From: Ideonella_A sakaiensis_A
GTDB taxonomy: Bacteria; Pseudomonadota; Gammaproteobacteria; Burkholderiales; Burkholderiaceae_C
Direction of reading: 5' to 3'
NCBI RefSeq assembly: GCF_048320135.1
Contig: NZ_CP182947.1
Coordinates: 2,976,001-3,040,000 of the forward strand
DNA length: 64,000 nt
Position numbers and translations under genes: made by a program. The notes beneath the pieces are model-generated. The model was not told the origin of the DNA, searched no databases, and worked only from the letters and a program-made list of their open reading frames with translations. This document shows positions 9,132 to 18,830 of this stretch, one piece after another (position 1 is the stretch's first letter; each line of letters begins with the position of its first letter).

Positions 9132-9158
9132 GCCCCGCCTCAGCCCGGCACTGTTTTT
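9127..9158 (+). terminator. Weak terminator-like hairpin between secD and secF
   Basis: GCTGAG (9127-9132) pairs with CTCAGC (9139-9144) across a 6-nt loop, and a T5 run lies 9 nt further on. The left arm contains the secD stop codon. The distance to the T run makes full termination unlikely; it may tune the SecD:SecF ratio. Confidence 0.25.
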
Positions 9159-9173
9159 CACGAAAGAACCCGC

Positions 9174-10214
9174 ATGGAATTCTTCAGAATCAGCCGCGAC
9201 ATTCCGTTCATGCGGCATGCGATCGTGCTCAACGCGATCTCGGCGCTGACCTTCCTGATCGCCGTCTTTTTCATCGCGACGCGGGGCCTGCACCTGTCGA
9301 TCGAGTTCACCGGCGGCACCGTGATCGAGGTCGCCTACCAGGAATCGGCCGATATCGGCAAGGTGCGCTCGGCGGTCGAGGCGCTGAACGTCGGCGAGGT
9401 GCAGGTGCAGAATTTCGGCACCTCGCGCGACGTGCTGATCCGGCTGCCGCTGCGCGAGGACGTCAAGCAGGCCGATGTCGTCGATCGCGTCTTCGATTCG
9501 CTGTGCAAGGCCGAAGGCGGCACGATCTCGGCGATCCAGGCGGTTTCCGACAAGGGCGAGGCGATCAGCCGCTCGGCATGCACGACCGCGGCCGGCGGCG
9601 CCAGCGAGCCGGTGCGGCTGCAGCGCAGCGAGTTCGTCGGGCCGACCGTCGGTTCCGAACTGGCGCGTGACGGTACCTATGCGCTGCTGGCGACGATCAC
9701 CGGCATCATGCTGTATCTGGCATTCCGCTTCGAGTGGAAATTTGCGGTCGCCGGCATCATCGCCAACCTGCACGACGTGATCATCATCGTCGGCTTCTTC
9801 GCCTTCTTCCAGTGGGAATTCTCGCTGGCGGTGCTGGCGGCGCTGCTTGCGGTGCTCGGTTATTCGGTCAACGAATCGGTCGTCATCTTCGACCGGGTAC
9901 GCGAATCCTTCCGCAAATACCGCAAGATGACGCCGCGCGAGGTGATCGACAACGCGATCACCGGCACGATCAGCCGCACCATCATCACCCACGGCAGTAC
10001 CTTGATGATGGTGTTGTCGATGCTGCTGTTCGGCGGGCCGACGCTGCACTATTTTGCGATCGCGCTGTCGATCGGCATCCTGTTCGGCATCTATTCGTCG
10101 GTTTTCGTCGCCGCGGCGGTCGCGATGTGGCTTGGCGTCAAGCGCGAGGATCTGGTCCGCATCGGCCCGAAGGAAAGCGATCCGGATGATCCGAACGCCG
10201 GCGCGGTGGTCTGA
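9174..10214 (+). CDS. secF: Protein translocase subunit SecF
   Basis: SecF is the second half of the SecDF proton-driven translocation motor. The 346-residue protein has an N-terminal helix, the family motif LSIEFTGGTVIEV, a periplasmic domain, and five further helices. The signature VLGYSVNESVVIFDRVRE and TISRTIITHGSTLMMVL are both present. Length is typical for stand-alone SecF. It is the last gene of the yajC-secD-secF unit. Confidence 0.97.
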   Translation: MEFFRISRDIPFMRHAIVLNAISALTFLIAVFFIATRGLHLSIEFTGGTVIEVAYQESADIGKVRSAVEALNVGEVQVQNFGTSRDVLIRLPLREDVKQADVVDRVFDSLCKAEGGTISAIQAVSDKGEAISRSACTTAAGGASEPVRLQRSEFVGPTVGSELARDGTYALLATITGIMLYLAFRFEWKFAVAGIIANLHDVIIIVGFFAFFQWEFSLAVLAALLAVLGYSVNESVVIFDRVRESFRKYRKMTPREVIDNAITGTISRTIITHGSTLMMVLSMLLFGGPTLHYFAIALSIGILFGIYSSVFVAAAVAMWLGVKREDLVRIGPKESDPDDPNAGAVV

Positions 10215-10265
10215 CGGGGTGTAGAGTCGAAGACAATTCGGCTTGCTCACCCACCTATCCGACAC

Positions 10266-12593
10266 ATGGCGACCGGCGCTGCTTCGATCGTTCTCGCCGC
10301 GCAGGCCCGCCGCGCCTATGTCGACAATCTCGTCAAGGGGTTGCCGGCCCTGTTCGCAACGATCGACGATGCCGCCAGGACGCTGCTGACGAAGGTCGCC
10401 GAGCCGCCGGTCGTGCTGCAGCGCCGCGAAGCGGTCGAGGCCTTGAATCAGAAGGGCCGGGCCTGGACCGCAGCGACCGAAAAAGGGCTGCACGACGCCG
10501 CCTCGTCCAACGGCGTCAGGGCCGAGCCGCCGCGCAGCGGCCACGGCAGCAGCAGTGGCGGGCTCGATTTCACGTTGGTCGAGGATTCGACGATCGAGGG
10601 TGAGATCGTCAGTTCGCGGCTGGCGTTGGCGATCATGGACCGGGCCTCTTGGGAATTCAGCGACCTGCGCTCGCGGATGGCCACCATCGAAGGCAGCGAC
10701 GAGCTGGCGGCGCACGACGTGTTGCGGCCCCACGTGCTGGCCCGGACCGTCACGACGGCCTGGCACGCGGCAGGTTTTTCCAACGACAACTGGCGGGTGC
10801 TGCAGCCGCTGATCCACGACGAGTTCGGCCACCTCGCCGAGGAGGCCTATCACGAGGTCAATCGCCTGCTGGTCGAGCGCGGCGTGCTCGCCGAGATCGA
10901 CCTGCGGCCGTTCATCCGCCGCTCGCGCGGTGGTGCGGTGCCGCCCCCGAGCAGCCGATCAGGGCTCGGCGGCGGCGACTCGGTGCAGGGCACCGGCTTC
11001 CACGCCGAGCGCACATCGACCTTCGCACCGACCGGCGCAGCCCGCGACGCGGTCAGCCAGGAAACGCGGATGCAGACCCGCACCGGCTCGATCGGGCGCG
11101 GCGCGACGCAGGCCGAAGCGGTGCTGGGTCGGCTGAACCGGCTGATCTGGCGGCAGATCCCCGATTTTGCGGCGACCACCGTTGAACATCCGCAGGGCTC
11201 GCAGGCACTCGCCGCAGCGATCGGACAGGCCCAGCAGGGCATTGCCCAGCGGCTGGCCGCGCCGCAGGAAGCCGGCCACGAACATGCGCTGCCAATCAGC
11301 ACGCCGGCGATGCTGGAGGAACTGCACCAGCGCAAGATCGCGCTGAAGCAGGCCGCGGCGACGCCGGTCGAGCGGGCGACGATCGAGGTTGTCGCACTGC
11401 TGTTCCAGAGCCTGCTGACCGAGGAGCGGCTGCCGGCGACGGTGCGGGTCTGGTTTGCGCGGCTGCAGATGCCGGTGCTGCGTGTTGCAGTCGGCGAACC
11501 GGATTTTTTTGCCACCGTCGATCACCCGGCGCGGCGGCTGATCGACCGCATGGGTGCTTGCGTGATGGGTTTCGACGCCAGCCTGAATCCGGTTGGCGCC
11601 CAGCTCGAACTCGAGATCAAGCGCATCGTGCAGGTCGTCGAGGCCTATCCCGATACCGGCCGCCGTGTCTTCCAGACCGTGCTGAACGAGTTCGAGGAGT
11701 TTCTGGAGAACTTCTTCCGCAACGAGAACGAGGCCAGCCGCAAGGGCATTTCGCTTGCCCAGCAGGTCGAGCAGCGTGAGACGCTGGCGATCCAGTACAC
11801 GATCGAATTGCGCAAGATGTTGAGCGAAATGCCGGTGCAGGACGGCATCCGCGAATTCCTGTTCCATGTCTGGGCCGACGTGCTGGCGGTTGCGGCAGTC
11901 AAGGAAGGCCTGCAGAGCGATGCCACCCGGGCGCTGAAAAAGGTCGCCGCCGACCTGATCTGGTCGGCCAGCGCGAAGGTGACCCGCGAGGACCGCGCCG
12001 CAGTGATCCGCCAGCTGCCGCAGTTGCTGAAGGCATTGCGCGACGGCATGCAAAGCGTCGGCATGTCGGCGCAGAAGCAGGATGAACATGTGCAGCGGCT
12101 GAACGACTCGCTGGCGGCGGCGTTTACCGCAAAGGTCGCGACGATCAGCAGCGAACGGATGGCGGAACTGCAGGCGCGGCTGGAAACGCTGGAGGAGCTG
12201 CTGCCCGATGCCGACGATGTCGAGATTGACGAGTCGATGGTGCTCGATCTGTCGGGCCATGAAAGTTCCGAGCTCGAGATCGTCGGCGAGGGCGGCTCGA
12301 TGCCGACCGCCGAAATGATGGCCTGGGCGCGCGAACTGCAGGTCGGCACCTGGTACATGCTCGACTACCGCAACCGCAACGAGCCGGTGCAACTGGCATG
12401 GCGCGGCATGCGCCACCAGCTCGCGCTGTTCGTCACCCAGCAGGGCCGCGGCGTGTTGTTCCAGCAGAACCGCCTCGCATCCTTCCTGCAAGCCGGCCTG
12501 CTGGTGCCGGCGCAGGACGAGACGCTGACCGTGAAGGCGACCCGCAGCGCGATGGCAAAAATCGACGCCGATCCGCGCCGCCTCGAAAATTAG
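10266..12593 (+). CDS. DUF1631 family protein
   Basis: This large, mostly helical protein (775 aa) resembles the DUF1631 family found in beta- and gammaproteobacteria. No signal peptide or membrane segment is visible, so it is probably cytoplasmic. The conserved C-terminal region includes WARELQVGTWYMLDYRN followed by QLAWRGMRHQLALFV, which looks like a small beta-barrel module of the PilZ type. I offer that only as an inference. GACAAT at 10232-10237 is a possible -10, giving a 22-nt leader. Confidence 0.8.
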   Translation: MATGAASIVLAAQARRAYVDNLVKGLPALFATIDDAARTLLTKVAEPPVVLQRREAVEALNQKGRAWTAATEKGLHDAASSNGVRAEPPRSGHGSSSGGLDFTLVEDSTIEGEIVSSRLALAIMDRASWEFSDLRSRMATIEGSDELAAHDVLRPHVLARTVTTAWHAAGFSNDNWRVLQPLIHDEFGHLAEEAYHEVNRLLVERGVLAEIDLRPFIRRSRGGAVPPPSSRSGLGGGDSVQGTGFHAERTSTFAPTGAARDAVSQETRMQTRTGSIGRGATQAEAVLGRLNRLIWRQIPDFAATTVEHPQGSQALAAAIGQAQQGIAQRLAAPQEAGHEHALPISTPAMLEELHQRKIALKQAAATPVERATIEVVALLFQSLLTEERLPATVRVWFARLQMPVLRVAVGEPDFFATVDHPARRLIDRMGACVMGFDASLNPVGAQLELEIKRIVQVVEAYPDTGRRVFQTVLNEFEEFLENFFRNENEASRKGISLAQQVEQRETLAIQYTIELRKMLSEMPVQDGIREFLFHVWADVLAVAAVKEGLQSDATRALKKVAADLIWSASAKVTREDRAAVIRQLPQLLKALRDGMQSVGMSAQKQDEHVQRLNDSLAAAFTAKVATISSERMAELQARLETLEELLPDADDVEIDESMVLDLSGHESSELEIVGEGGSMPTAEMMAWARELQVGTWYMLDYRNRNEPVQLAWRGMRHQLALFVTQQGRGVLFQQNRLASFLQAGLLVPAQDETLTVKATRSAMAKIDADPRRLEN

Positions 12594-12594
12594 A

Positions 12595-12784
12595 GCCCCC
12601 CAGTCGCTTCGCTCCGCCTTGCCGGCCGCGATGGGCGCAAGCCGCCCATCTCCTCGTCAGGCACGAACAGTCCACTGGACTGTTCATGTCCGGACTCGGC
12701 CCCCAAGGGGCGCGCGCCACCCATCGGGCCGGCAAAGCCGGACCCTCGGGCGTTGCTTGGATGGGCGCGGGCACTTCGTGCCGC
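12595..12784 (+). repeat. Dispersed structured intergenic repeat, copy 1 (with internal insertion)
   Basis: The spacer after the DUF1631 gene shares most of its sequence with 54156-54260. Shared blocks are CCCCCCAGTCGCT, CCCCCAAGGGGCG, CCACCCATCGGGCCGGC, AAGCCGGACCCTCGGG and GTTGCTTG. This copy differs by an extra block of about 80 bp (roughly 12617-12697) containing two strong hairpins: GATGGGCG/CGCCCATC (12630-12650) and GAACAGTCC/GGACTGTTC (12665-12685). It lies between two converging genes and could act as a bidirectional terminator. No coding frame is supported here. Confidence 0.75.
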
Positions 12785-12818
12785 GCATGTAGGGCCAGGG
12801 CCGCGCGCTTGTGCAGGC

Positions 12819-13271
12819 CTAATGAATCAGCCGTTCGGATTCGTCGACGAACAACTCGTCGAGGATCAGCGCGTCGGGCTCTTCGCCAAGGCTCCAGAAC
12901 ACCATCAGCACGATGATCTTCAGGTCTTCGAGGTCGAGCGGCGCGCCGGGGATCGCGCTGGCGCGGTCGAGCACCATCTCGCGCATCGGCGGCGGCAGTA
13001 CGCCGGCCGATTCGAGGAAGCTCAGAAAGCCGATCGACGCTTCGCCGAGGTGCTCCTGCTCGGCGGCCGAATAGACGCGCAGGCCCTTCGGGCTCTGCGT
13101 GCCGACGTACGACTCGGCGGCAGCGGCAAGGCCGTCGAGCCAGGTCAGCGCTTCCTGGATTTCGTCCGACTCGAAGCCGACCGCGGACAACTTGCGGGTC
13201 AGCTGGGCGTGGTCCGGGCAGGCATCCGGTCGCCAGTAGGTTTCGTACAGGTAGACGAGGACGTCGAACAT
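12819..13271 (-). CDS. smg: Smg family protein (DUF494)
   Basis: Smg is a small conserved proteobacterial protein usually found beside dprA, with no firmly established function. The 150-residue product starts MFDVLVYLYETYW, matching the family start exactly. I therefore prefer the ATG at 13271 over the in-frame GTG at 13280. The acidic C-terminal part contains LEDLKIIVLMVFWSLGEEPD, also typical. dprA lies immediately upstream on the same strand, preserving the conserved dprA-smg pair. Confidence 0.93.
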   Translation of the reverse strand: MFDVLVYLYETYWRPDACPDHAQLTRKLSAVGFESDEIQEALTWLDGLAAAAESYVGTQSPKGLRVYSAAEQEHLGEASIGFLSFLESAGVLPPPMREMVLDRASAIPGAPLDLEDLKIIVLMVFWSLGEEPDALILDELFVDESERLIH

Positions 13272-13337
13272 GAAAAACACTATACCTCAGGCCGCCGAAC
13301 CCACTGCCCGTGCGGGAGCTCGACCGCGGCGGCTGGT

Positions 13338-14444
13338 TCAGCCATAACCGACGCGCTGGAACAGCTGGCCCGGCAGCCGCGCGACCTTGCCGGCGAGCTC
13401 GAGTTCGAGCAGCGCCGCGCTCAGTGCTTCGATGCCGAGGCCGGTGCGCGCCAGCAATGCATCGAGCGTCACCGGATCGTGGCCGAGGGCCTCGATCAGC
13501 GGGCCCTCGGGCGCTTGCTCCGCGACGGCGGCATCCGCGGCCCGTGGTGGCGACGGAAAAGCCAGCTCGTCCAGCACGTCCTGCGCCGACTCGACCAGTT
13601 TTGCGCCCTGCTTGATCAGCGCATGGCAGCCGCTTGCCTGCGGTGATCGGATCGAACCCGGAATCGCGAAAACCTCCCGGCCGGCCTCGGCAGCCAGCCT
13701 TGCCGTGATCAGCGAGCCCGAGCGCACGGCCGCCTCGACGACCAGCGTGCCGCGGCTGATGCCGGCGATGATGCGGTTGCGTTGCGGGAAATTGGCCGAC
13801 AGCGGCGGCGTGCCGAGTGGAAATTCGCTGACCAGCAGACCCTCGACTGCGAGCCGCCCGGCCAGCGCGCGGTGGCGCGTCGGATAAACGATGTCGAGGC
13901 CGGTGCCGACCACCGCGATGCTGCCGGCGCCACCATCGAGCGCACCCAGATGAGCCGCGCCGTCGATGCCGAGCGCCAGCCCCGAGACGATCGTCAGGCC
14001 GTGCCGGCCGAGTTCGGCGCCAATCTCGCGGGCATTGTCGATGCCCTGCGGCGTCGGCCGGCGGCTGCCGACGATCGCCAATGAGGGCGTGGCGAGCAGA
14101 TCGGCGCGGCCCTGCAGGTAGAGAAGCAGCGGCGGATCGGCGGTCTGCAGCAGCGGCGACGGGTATTCCGGATCGGCCAGGCTCAACAGTGCGCGGGGCG
14201 ATTGGGCGCTGCCGGAGGCAAGCCAGCGGCCGGTCCGTTCAAGCAGCGCGTCGAAACCGTCGGGCGGCTTTGCCAGCGCCGCGGCCTGCGCAGCGTCGAT
14301 GAACTGCCGCAGCGCCGCCGGCTCGGCGTCGAATACCGCGTCGGGTGAACCGAAGGCTGCCAGCAGCCGGCGCAACGACGATCGGCCGAGGCCCGGCGTC
14401 GCCAGCAGGCGCAGCCAGGCGGGCAGTTCGGCGTCGCTGATCAC
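13338..14444 (-). CDS. dprA: DNA-processing protein DprA
   Basis: DprA binds incoming single-stranded DNA during transformation and loads RecA. The 368-residue protein has an N-terminal helical region, then the Rossmann-like DprA core. Motifs include SLAIVGSRRPTPQG, IVSGLALGIDGAAH, FPQRNRIIAGIS and EVFAIPGSI. A C-terminal winged-helix-like domain (about 295-368) follows. Only 19 nt separate it from the LysM gene upstream, suggesting co-transcription LysM-dprA-smg. Confidence 0.96.
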   Translation of the reverse strand: MISDAELPAWLRLLATPGLGRSSLRRLLAAFGSPDAVFDAEPAALRQFIDAAQAAALAKPPDGFDALLERTGRWLASGSAQSPRALLSLADPEYPSPLLQTADPPLLLYLQGRADLLATPSLAIVGSRRPTPQGIDNAREIGAELGRHGLTIVSGLALGIDGAAHLGALDGGAGSIAVVGTGLDIVYPTRHRALAGRLAVEGLLVSEFPLGTPPLSANFPQRNRIIAGISRGTLVVEAAVRSGSLITARLAAEAGREVFAIPGSIRSPQASGCHALIKQGAKLVESAQDVLDELAFPSPPRAADAAVAEQAPEGPLIEALGHDPVTLDALLARTGLGIEALSAALLELELAGKVARLPGQLFQRVGYG

Positions 14445-14463
14445 CGCGACCAGCTGGAGCGGG

Positions 14464-15642
14464 TCAGGGCTCGCTGAAGCGGTCGCCCGGGCGGACCGGC
14501 TCCTGGACCTGCAGGATCAGTGCGTACGACACGCGCTTGAAGACCTGGAAGACGAACAGCAGGCCGTGGCGCTCGTCGGGCAGCTTCATCACCGGACGGC
14601 GCGGATCGGTGCGGTCGACCGTCGTCTCGCCGGCGCGCCACAACGCCAGCACATGGCCACGCTGCAGGCCCTCGCGGGCGCCGCGGTTCAGCGCGACGAT
14701 CTGGTTCTGCCCGGCCGTCAGTGCATCGCCGTAGATCGAGACGATCTGCCCGGAAACCGGATTCTCCGGCGCGCGCGGCGCATAGTTGCTGAAATCACGC
14801 GGCAGCGGCGGCGCGAGCCGGTCGCCGACATTGGCTTCCTGGCGGACCGAAGCGAGCCGGAACGTCGTCGGCACCAGCGTGGCCGGGTCAGCGCCCGGGC
14901 GGGCTTCGCCGCTGCGGACAAAATCGGCGGCGCCGACATATTGCGCCTCGAAACCGAGCACCTCTCCGGTCGCCGGGTCGCGCATCGGCTGCGGCTCGCG
15001 GAAGATGCGATAGCTGGTATTGCGGTCGACCGGTCCGCGCACATAGGCCAGATCACCGCGGGTCAGCAGCACGCGACCTTCCTGCGTCGCGACGATCCGC
15101 GGCGCGGCCTCGAGCGCGTCGGTCTCGAACACCACCGCCTCGTTCAGGAAGGGCTCGATCAGCCGGAAATCGATCGACGCAATCGCGCCGTCCTCGAGCG
15201 GCGTGCTGCGCACCTGCGGCGACAGCTTGACGTCGCCAACCGGCCGGCCAAGCCGCAGCCGCGCGCGTCCGCCGGATTTGTCGAGATACAGCACCTGGCC
15301 CGGAAAGATCAGGTGCGGGTTGCGAATCTGCTCGAGGTTCATGCCCCACAGCTCCGGCCAGCGCCAGGGCCTGCGCAGAAAGATGCCGGAAATTGCCCAC
15401 AGCGTGTCGCCGCGCTTGACGGTGTAGGAGTCGGGTGCATTCGGCGCCAGTTCGGACAGCGGGACGCCGTCCTGCGCGACCTTGCGTGCCGTCTCGCGCC
15501 ATTCCGGTATCACCGGGAAATTGACCGCCTGCGCCGGCATCGAAAAAATGGCCGCCATGGCGGCCGTGGTGATCCAGGTCAGCGCCTGTACCCCACGCGG
15601 GCGAACAGCAGGGCAGGTACCGCACATCGTCGAGATGTTCAT
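14464..15642 (-). CDS. Secreted LysM-domain protein
   Basis: The 392-residue exported protein has a LysM peptidoglycan-binding domain near the mature N-terminus (YTVKRGDTLWAISGIFLR ... NPHLIFPGQVLYL). A long region of unassigned function follows. LysM proteins next to dprA are a conserved feature of this neighbourhood. I start at the ATG at 15642, giving MNISTMCGT and a signal sequence ending MPAQA; an in-frame start at 15693 would add 17 residues. It is divergent from def across a 230-bp spacer. Confidence 0.85.
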   Translation of the reverse strand: MNISTMCGTCPAVRPRGVQALTWITTAAMAAIFSMPAQAVNFPVIPEWRETARKVAQDGVPLSELAPNAPDSYTVKRGDTLWAISGIFLRRPWRWPELWGMNLEQIRNPHLIFPGQVLYLDKSGGRARLRLGRPVGDVKLSPQVRSTPLEDGAIASIDFRLIEPFLNEAVVFETDALEAAPRIVATQEGRVLLTRGDLAYVRGPVDRNTSYRIFREPQPMRDPATGEVLGFEAQYVGAADFVRSGEARPGADPATLVPTTFRLASVRQEANVGDRLAPPLPRDFSNYAPRAPENPVSGQIVSIYGDALTAGQNQIVALNRGAREGLQRGHVLALWRAGETTVDRTDPRRPVMKLPDERHGLLFVFQVFKRVSYALILQVQEPVRPGDRFSEP

Positions 15643-15743
15643 CGTGGCTGGGCTAGGCGTCGTGGGAAACAGCGTCGGCGCAAATAGCCGCACGCGATGG
15701 GGGACTGCAGCGGATCGGCGAAAATCCTCACTTTATTTCGCAG

Positions 15744-15772
15744 ATTCTGCCCCCAAACCATTGATGTCGCAA
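15744..15772 (-). promoter_or_regulatory. Candidate promoter of the LysM-dprA-smg unit
   Basis: On the minus strand TTGCGA (15772-15767) and CAGAAT (15749-15744) are spaced 17 bp apart, about 100 nt upstream of the LysM ATG. The rest of the spacer 15643-15872 shows only a possible TATCCT -10 for def, about 20 nt before its start. Confidence 0.35.
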
Positions 15773-15872
15773 TGAAACCGATGCGCCGACGGCACACCCC
15801 GGACACCCGGTCGACCGCCGCACATCGCATCGTGATACCGGGGTTTATCCTGCCCGCCGCAATCAACGTCCA

Positions 15873-16385
15873 ATGCCTCAGCTGAATATCCTGAAATATC
15901 CCGACCCTCGGTTGCACAAGGTTGCCAAGCCGGTGGCGGAGGTCGATTCGCGCATCCGCAAGCTGGTCGACGACATGCTCGAGACGATGTATGCCGCCGA
16001 CGGCGTTGGCCTCGCGGCAACCCAGGTCGACGTCCACGAGCGGGTGATCGTCATCGATACATCGGAAACCCGCGACGATCCGCGGGTGCTGATCAATCCG
16101 GAACTGGTCGAGCGCAGCGAGGAAATGAGCTTCGTCGATGAAGGCTGCCTGTCGGTGCCGCTGGTCTACGACAAGGTCAAGCGGCACGAGCGCGTCACCG
16201 TGCGCGCCCTTGATCGCGACGGCAAGCCGCAGCAGTTCGAGGCCGATGGCCTGCTGGCGATCTGCGTGCAGCACGAGATGGACCACCTGGTCGGCAAGGT
16301 CTTCGTCGAATACCTGAGCCTGCTGAAGCGCGACCGCATCAAGTCCAAGCTGCTGAAGAAGGCGCGCGATGAGATGCGCGCCTGA
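15873..16385 (+). CDS. def: Peptide deformylase
   Basis: The enzyme removes the formyl group from the N-terminal methionine of new proteins. All three motifs are present in the 170-residue product: GVGLAATQ (motif 1), EGCLSVP with the metal-binding Cys (motif 2), and QHEMDHLVG with the HExxH-type ligands and catalytic Glu (motif 3). The start MPQLNILKYPDPRL is typical. fmt follows 30 nt downstream, pairing formyl removal with formyl addition to initiator tRNA. Confidence 0.97.
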   Translation: MPQLNILKYPDPRLHKVAKPVAEVDSRIRKLVDDMLETMYAADGVGLAATQVDVHERVIVIDTSETRDDPRVLINPELVERSEEMSFVDEGCLSVPLVYDKVKRHERVTVRALDRDGKPQQFEADGLLAICVQHEMDHLVGKVFVEYLSLLKRDRIKSKLLKKARDEMRA

Positions 16386-16386
16386 G

Positions 16387-16403
16387 CGGCGCAGCGCCGT
16401 TTT
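16387..16403 (+). terminator. Short hairpin with T4 in the def-fmt gap
   Basis: CGGCG (16387-16391) and CGCCG (16395-16399) form a 5-bp stem with a CAG loop, followed directly by TTTT. It is too weak to call a full terminator and may only attenuate read-through into fmt. Confidence 0.25.
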
Positions 16404-16415
16404 CGCCCGTCCACA

Positions 16416-17372
<957 letters not shown>

Positions 17373-17455
17373 AATTGCGGCCGTCTGGCCGCATCTGATG
17401 GTCGGCAGCGGTTCGGCCGGATCCCGGTCGACGCGTCGTTGAGAAAGGTTGTGAG

Positions 17456-18295
17456 ATGTTCAATCTGTTGAAAACCGCGGTATTGATGGCTGCGATCACC
17501 GGGCTCTTCATGGCCATCGGTGGGCTGATCGGCGGCCAGACCGGCATGATGGTCGCGCTGGTGATCGCGATCGGCATGAATTTTTTCAGCTACTGGTTCT
17601 CCGACAAGCTGGTGCTGAAGATGTACAACGCGCAGCAGGTCGACGAGCACTCGGCGCCGCAGTTCTACCGGATGGTGGCCGAGCTGGCGCAGCGCGCGAA
17701 CCTGCCGATGCCGAAGGTCTATCTGATCAACGAGGATTCGCCGAACGCATTCGCGACCGGGCGCAATCCGGACAACGCCGCGGTCGCTGCAACCACCGGC
17801 ATCATGCGCGTGCTCAGCGAACGCGAACTGCGCGGCGTGATGGCGCATGAGCTCGCCCACGTGCGGCATCGCGACATCCTGATCAGCACGATCAGCGCGA
17901 CGATGGCCGGTGCGATCTCGATGCTGGCCAATTTCGCGATGTTTTTCGGCGGCCGCGACAGCGAGGGCCGCTCGCACAATCCGATCGTCGGGCTGCTGGT
18001 GATGTTTCTGGCGCCGCTGGCCGCGAGCCTGATCCAGATGGCGATCAGCCGGGCCCGCGAATTCGAGGCCGATCGCGGTGGCGCCGAGATTTCCGGCGAT
18101 CCGCAGGCGCTGGCCAGCGCGCTGCAGAAGATCCAGCGCTATGCGCAGGGCATTCCGCTCGAGACGACCGAGCGGCACCCGGAAACCGCACAGATGATGA
18201 TCATGAACCCGCTGTCCGGCGGCGGCCTGCGAGGCCTGTTCTCGACCCATCCGTCGACCGAGGAACGCGTCGCGCGGCTGCTGGCGATGCGCTGA
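17456..18295 (+). CDS. htpX: Protease HtpX (M48 zinc metalloprotease)
   Basis: HtpX is an inner-membrane protease that removes damaged membrane proteins. The 279-residue protein has two N-terminal membrane helices (including GLFMAIGGLIGGQTGMMVAL), the zinc site HELAH inside GVMAHELAHVRHRDIL, and a further hydrophobic pair around 160-195. The third ligand Glu lies in AREFEADRGGAE. The C-terminal STHPSTEERVARL is also typical. Transcription may be independent of fmt, as 83 nt separate them. Confidence 0.96.
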   Translation: MFNLLKTAVLMAAITGLFMAIGGLIGGQTGMMVALVIAIGMNFFSYWFSDKLVLKMYNAQQVDEHSAPQFYRMVAELAQRANLPMPKVYLINEDSPNAFATGRNPDNAAVAATTGIMRVLSERELRGVMAHELAHVRHRDILISTISATMAGAISMLANFAMFFGGRDSEGRSHNPIVGLLVMFLAPLAASLIQMAISRAREFEADRGGAEISGDPQALASALQKIQRYAQGIPLETTERHPETAQMMIMNPLSGGGLRGLFSTHPSTEERVARLLAMR

Positions 18296-18301
18296 TGCGC
18301 T

Positions 18302-18324
18302 GCGCCGGCCGCTAAAGCCGGCGC
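18302..18324 (+). other. Perfect hairpin after htpX (no T-tract)
   Basis: GCGCCGGC (18302-18309) and GCCGGCGC (18317-18324) form an 8-bp stem with a CGCTAAA loop. No U-run follows, so it may protect the 3' end or aid Rho-dependent termination rather than act as an intrinsic terminator. Confidence 0.4.
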
Positions 18325-18349
18325 GGCGGCGGTCGATATCCCGGGGGTC

Positions 18350-18739
18350 ATGCCTCGCCACGCCCGCCCGTTCCTGCCGCCATTCGCCCGACTGCTGATC
18401 GCCGGCGCGGTCTGGCTGCTTGCCGGCTGCGAGCAGCTCGGCATCGAGACGCCGGAGACGATCGCCGCCGCCCGCATTGCCGACGGCAAGGCGATCGGCG
18501 GTGCCTGCCGCCATGCCGGCCGGGCGATCGAGGACTGCTACCTGCTGTACAAGAGGGCCGACCGCTCGGCGATCTTCGCCGGCTGGCGCGACATGAACGA
18601 CTACATGCGCGAAAACAAGATCGAGACGGTGGTGCCAGTGATGTCGGCGCAGCCGGCCGCGCAGGACGAGGCCGCTGCCGCCGACGAAGACGAATCGACG
18701 TCGGCGCGCAAGAAACTGGCGTCGGCCGGCAAACATTGA
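18350..18739 (+). CDS. Small hypothetical lipoprotein
   Basis: The 129-residue product starts with a basic n-region and a hydrophobic stretch ending in the lipobox LLAGC (Cys27), so it is probably lipid-anchored. After the anchor there is a short helical domain with two further cysteines (GACRHAGRAIEDCYLLYKRAD), which could form a disulphide. A disordered Ala/Asp/Glu-rich tail follows. I do not recognise a characterised family and propose no function. Confidence 0.7.
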   Translation: MPRHARPFLPPFARLLIAGAVWLLAGCEQLGIETPETIAAARIADGKAIGGACRHAGRAIEDCYLLYKRADRSAIFAGWRDMNDYMRENKIETVVPVMSAQPAAQDEAAAADEDESTSARKKLASAGKH

Positions 18740-18818
18740 GCGTCTGACGCGGCATTCACCGGCGCCGACCGCCGCGCCGCGCGTCACATCGGCGACTGCG
18801 GGCAAACCCGAACTTTGA

Positions 18819-18824
18819 GACAAT
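18819..18824 (+). promoter_or_regulatory. Candidate -10 of azlC, placed for a leaderless mRNA
   Basis: GACAAT is followed by exactly 6 nt (CCGCCG) and then the azlC ATG. A start 7 nt after the -10 would fall on the A of ATG. There is no Shine-Dalgarno sequence. The same spacing recurs before four other start codons in the window. Confidence 0.4.
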
Positions 18825-18830
18825 CCGCCG

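Noticed and set aside
7209..10853. A 1214-codon open frame on the minus strand across secD and secF
   Set aside because: It lies antisense to two unmistakable genes, its product is full of Arg/Asp/Gln/His with no domain, and such frames arise from third-position GC in GC-rich coding DNA.
14464..16385. Frameshift or truncation in the def-LysM-dprA neighbourhood because rsmB is missing after fmt
   Set aside because: All genes here are full length with intact motifs; the absence of rsmB is a difference in gene order, not a broken gene.
18302..18324. Intrinsic terminator after htpX
   Set aside because: The stem is perfect but no T-tract follows on either strand, so I list it only as a hairpin.
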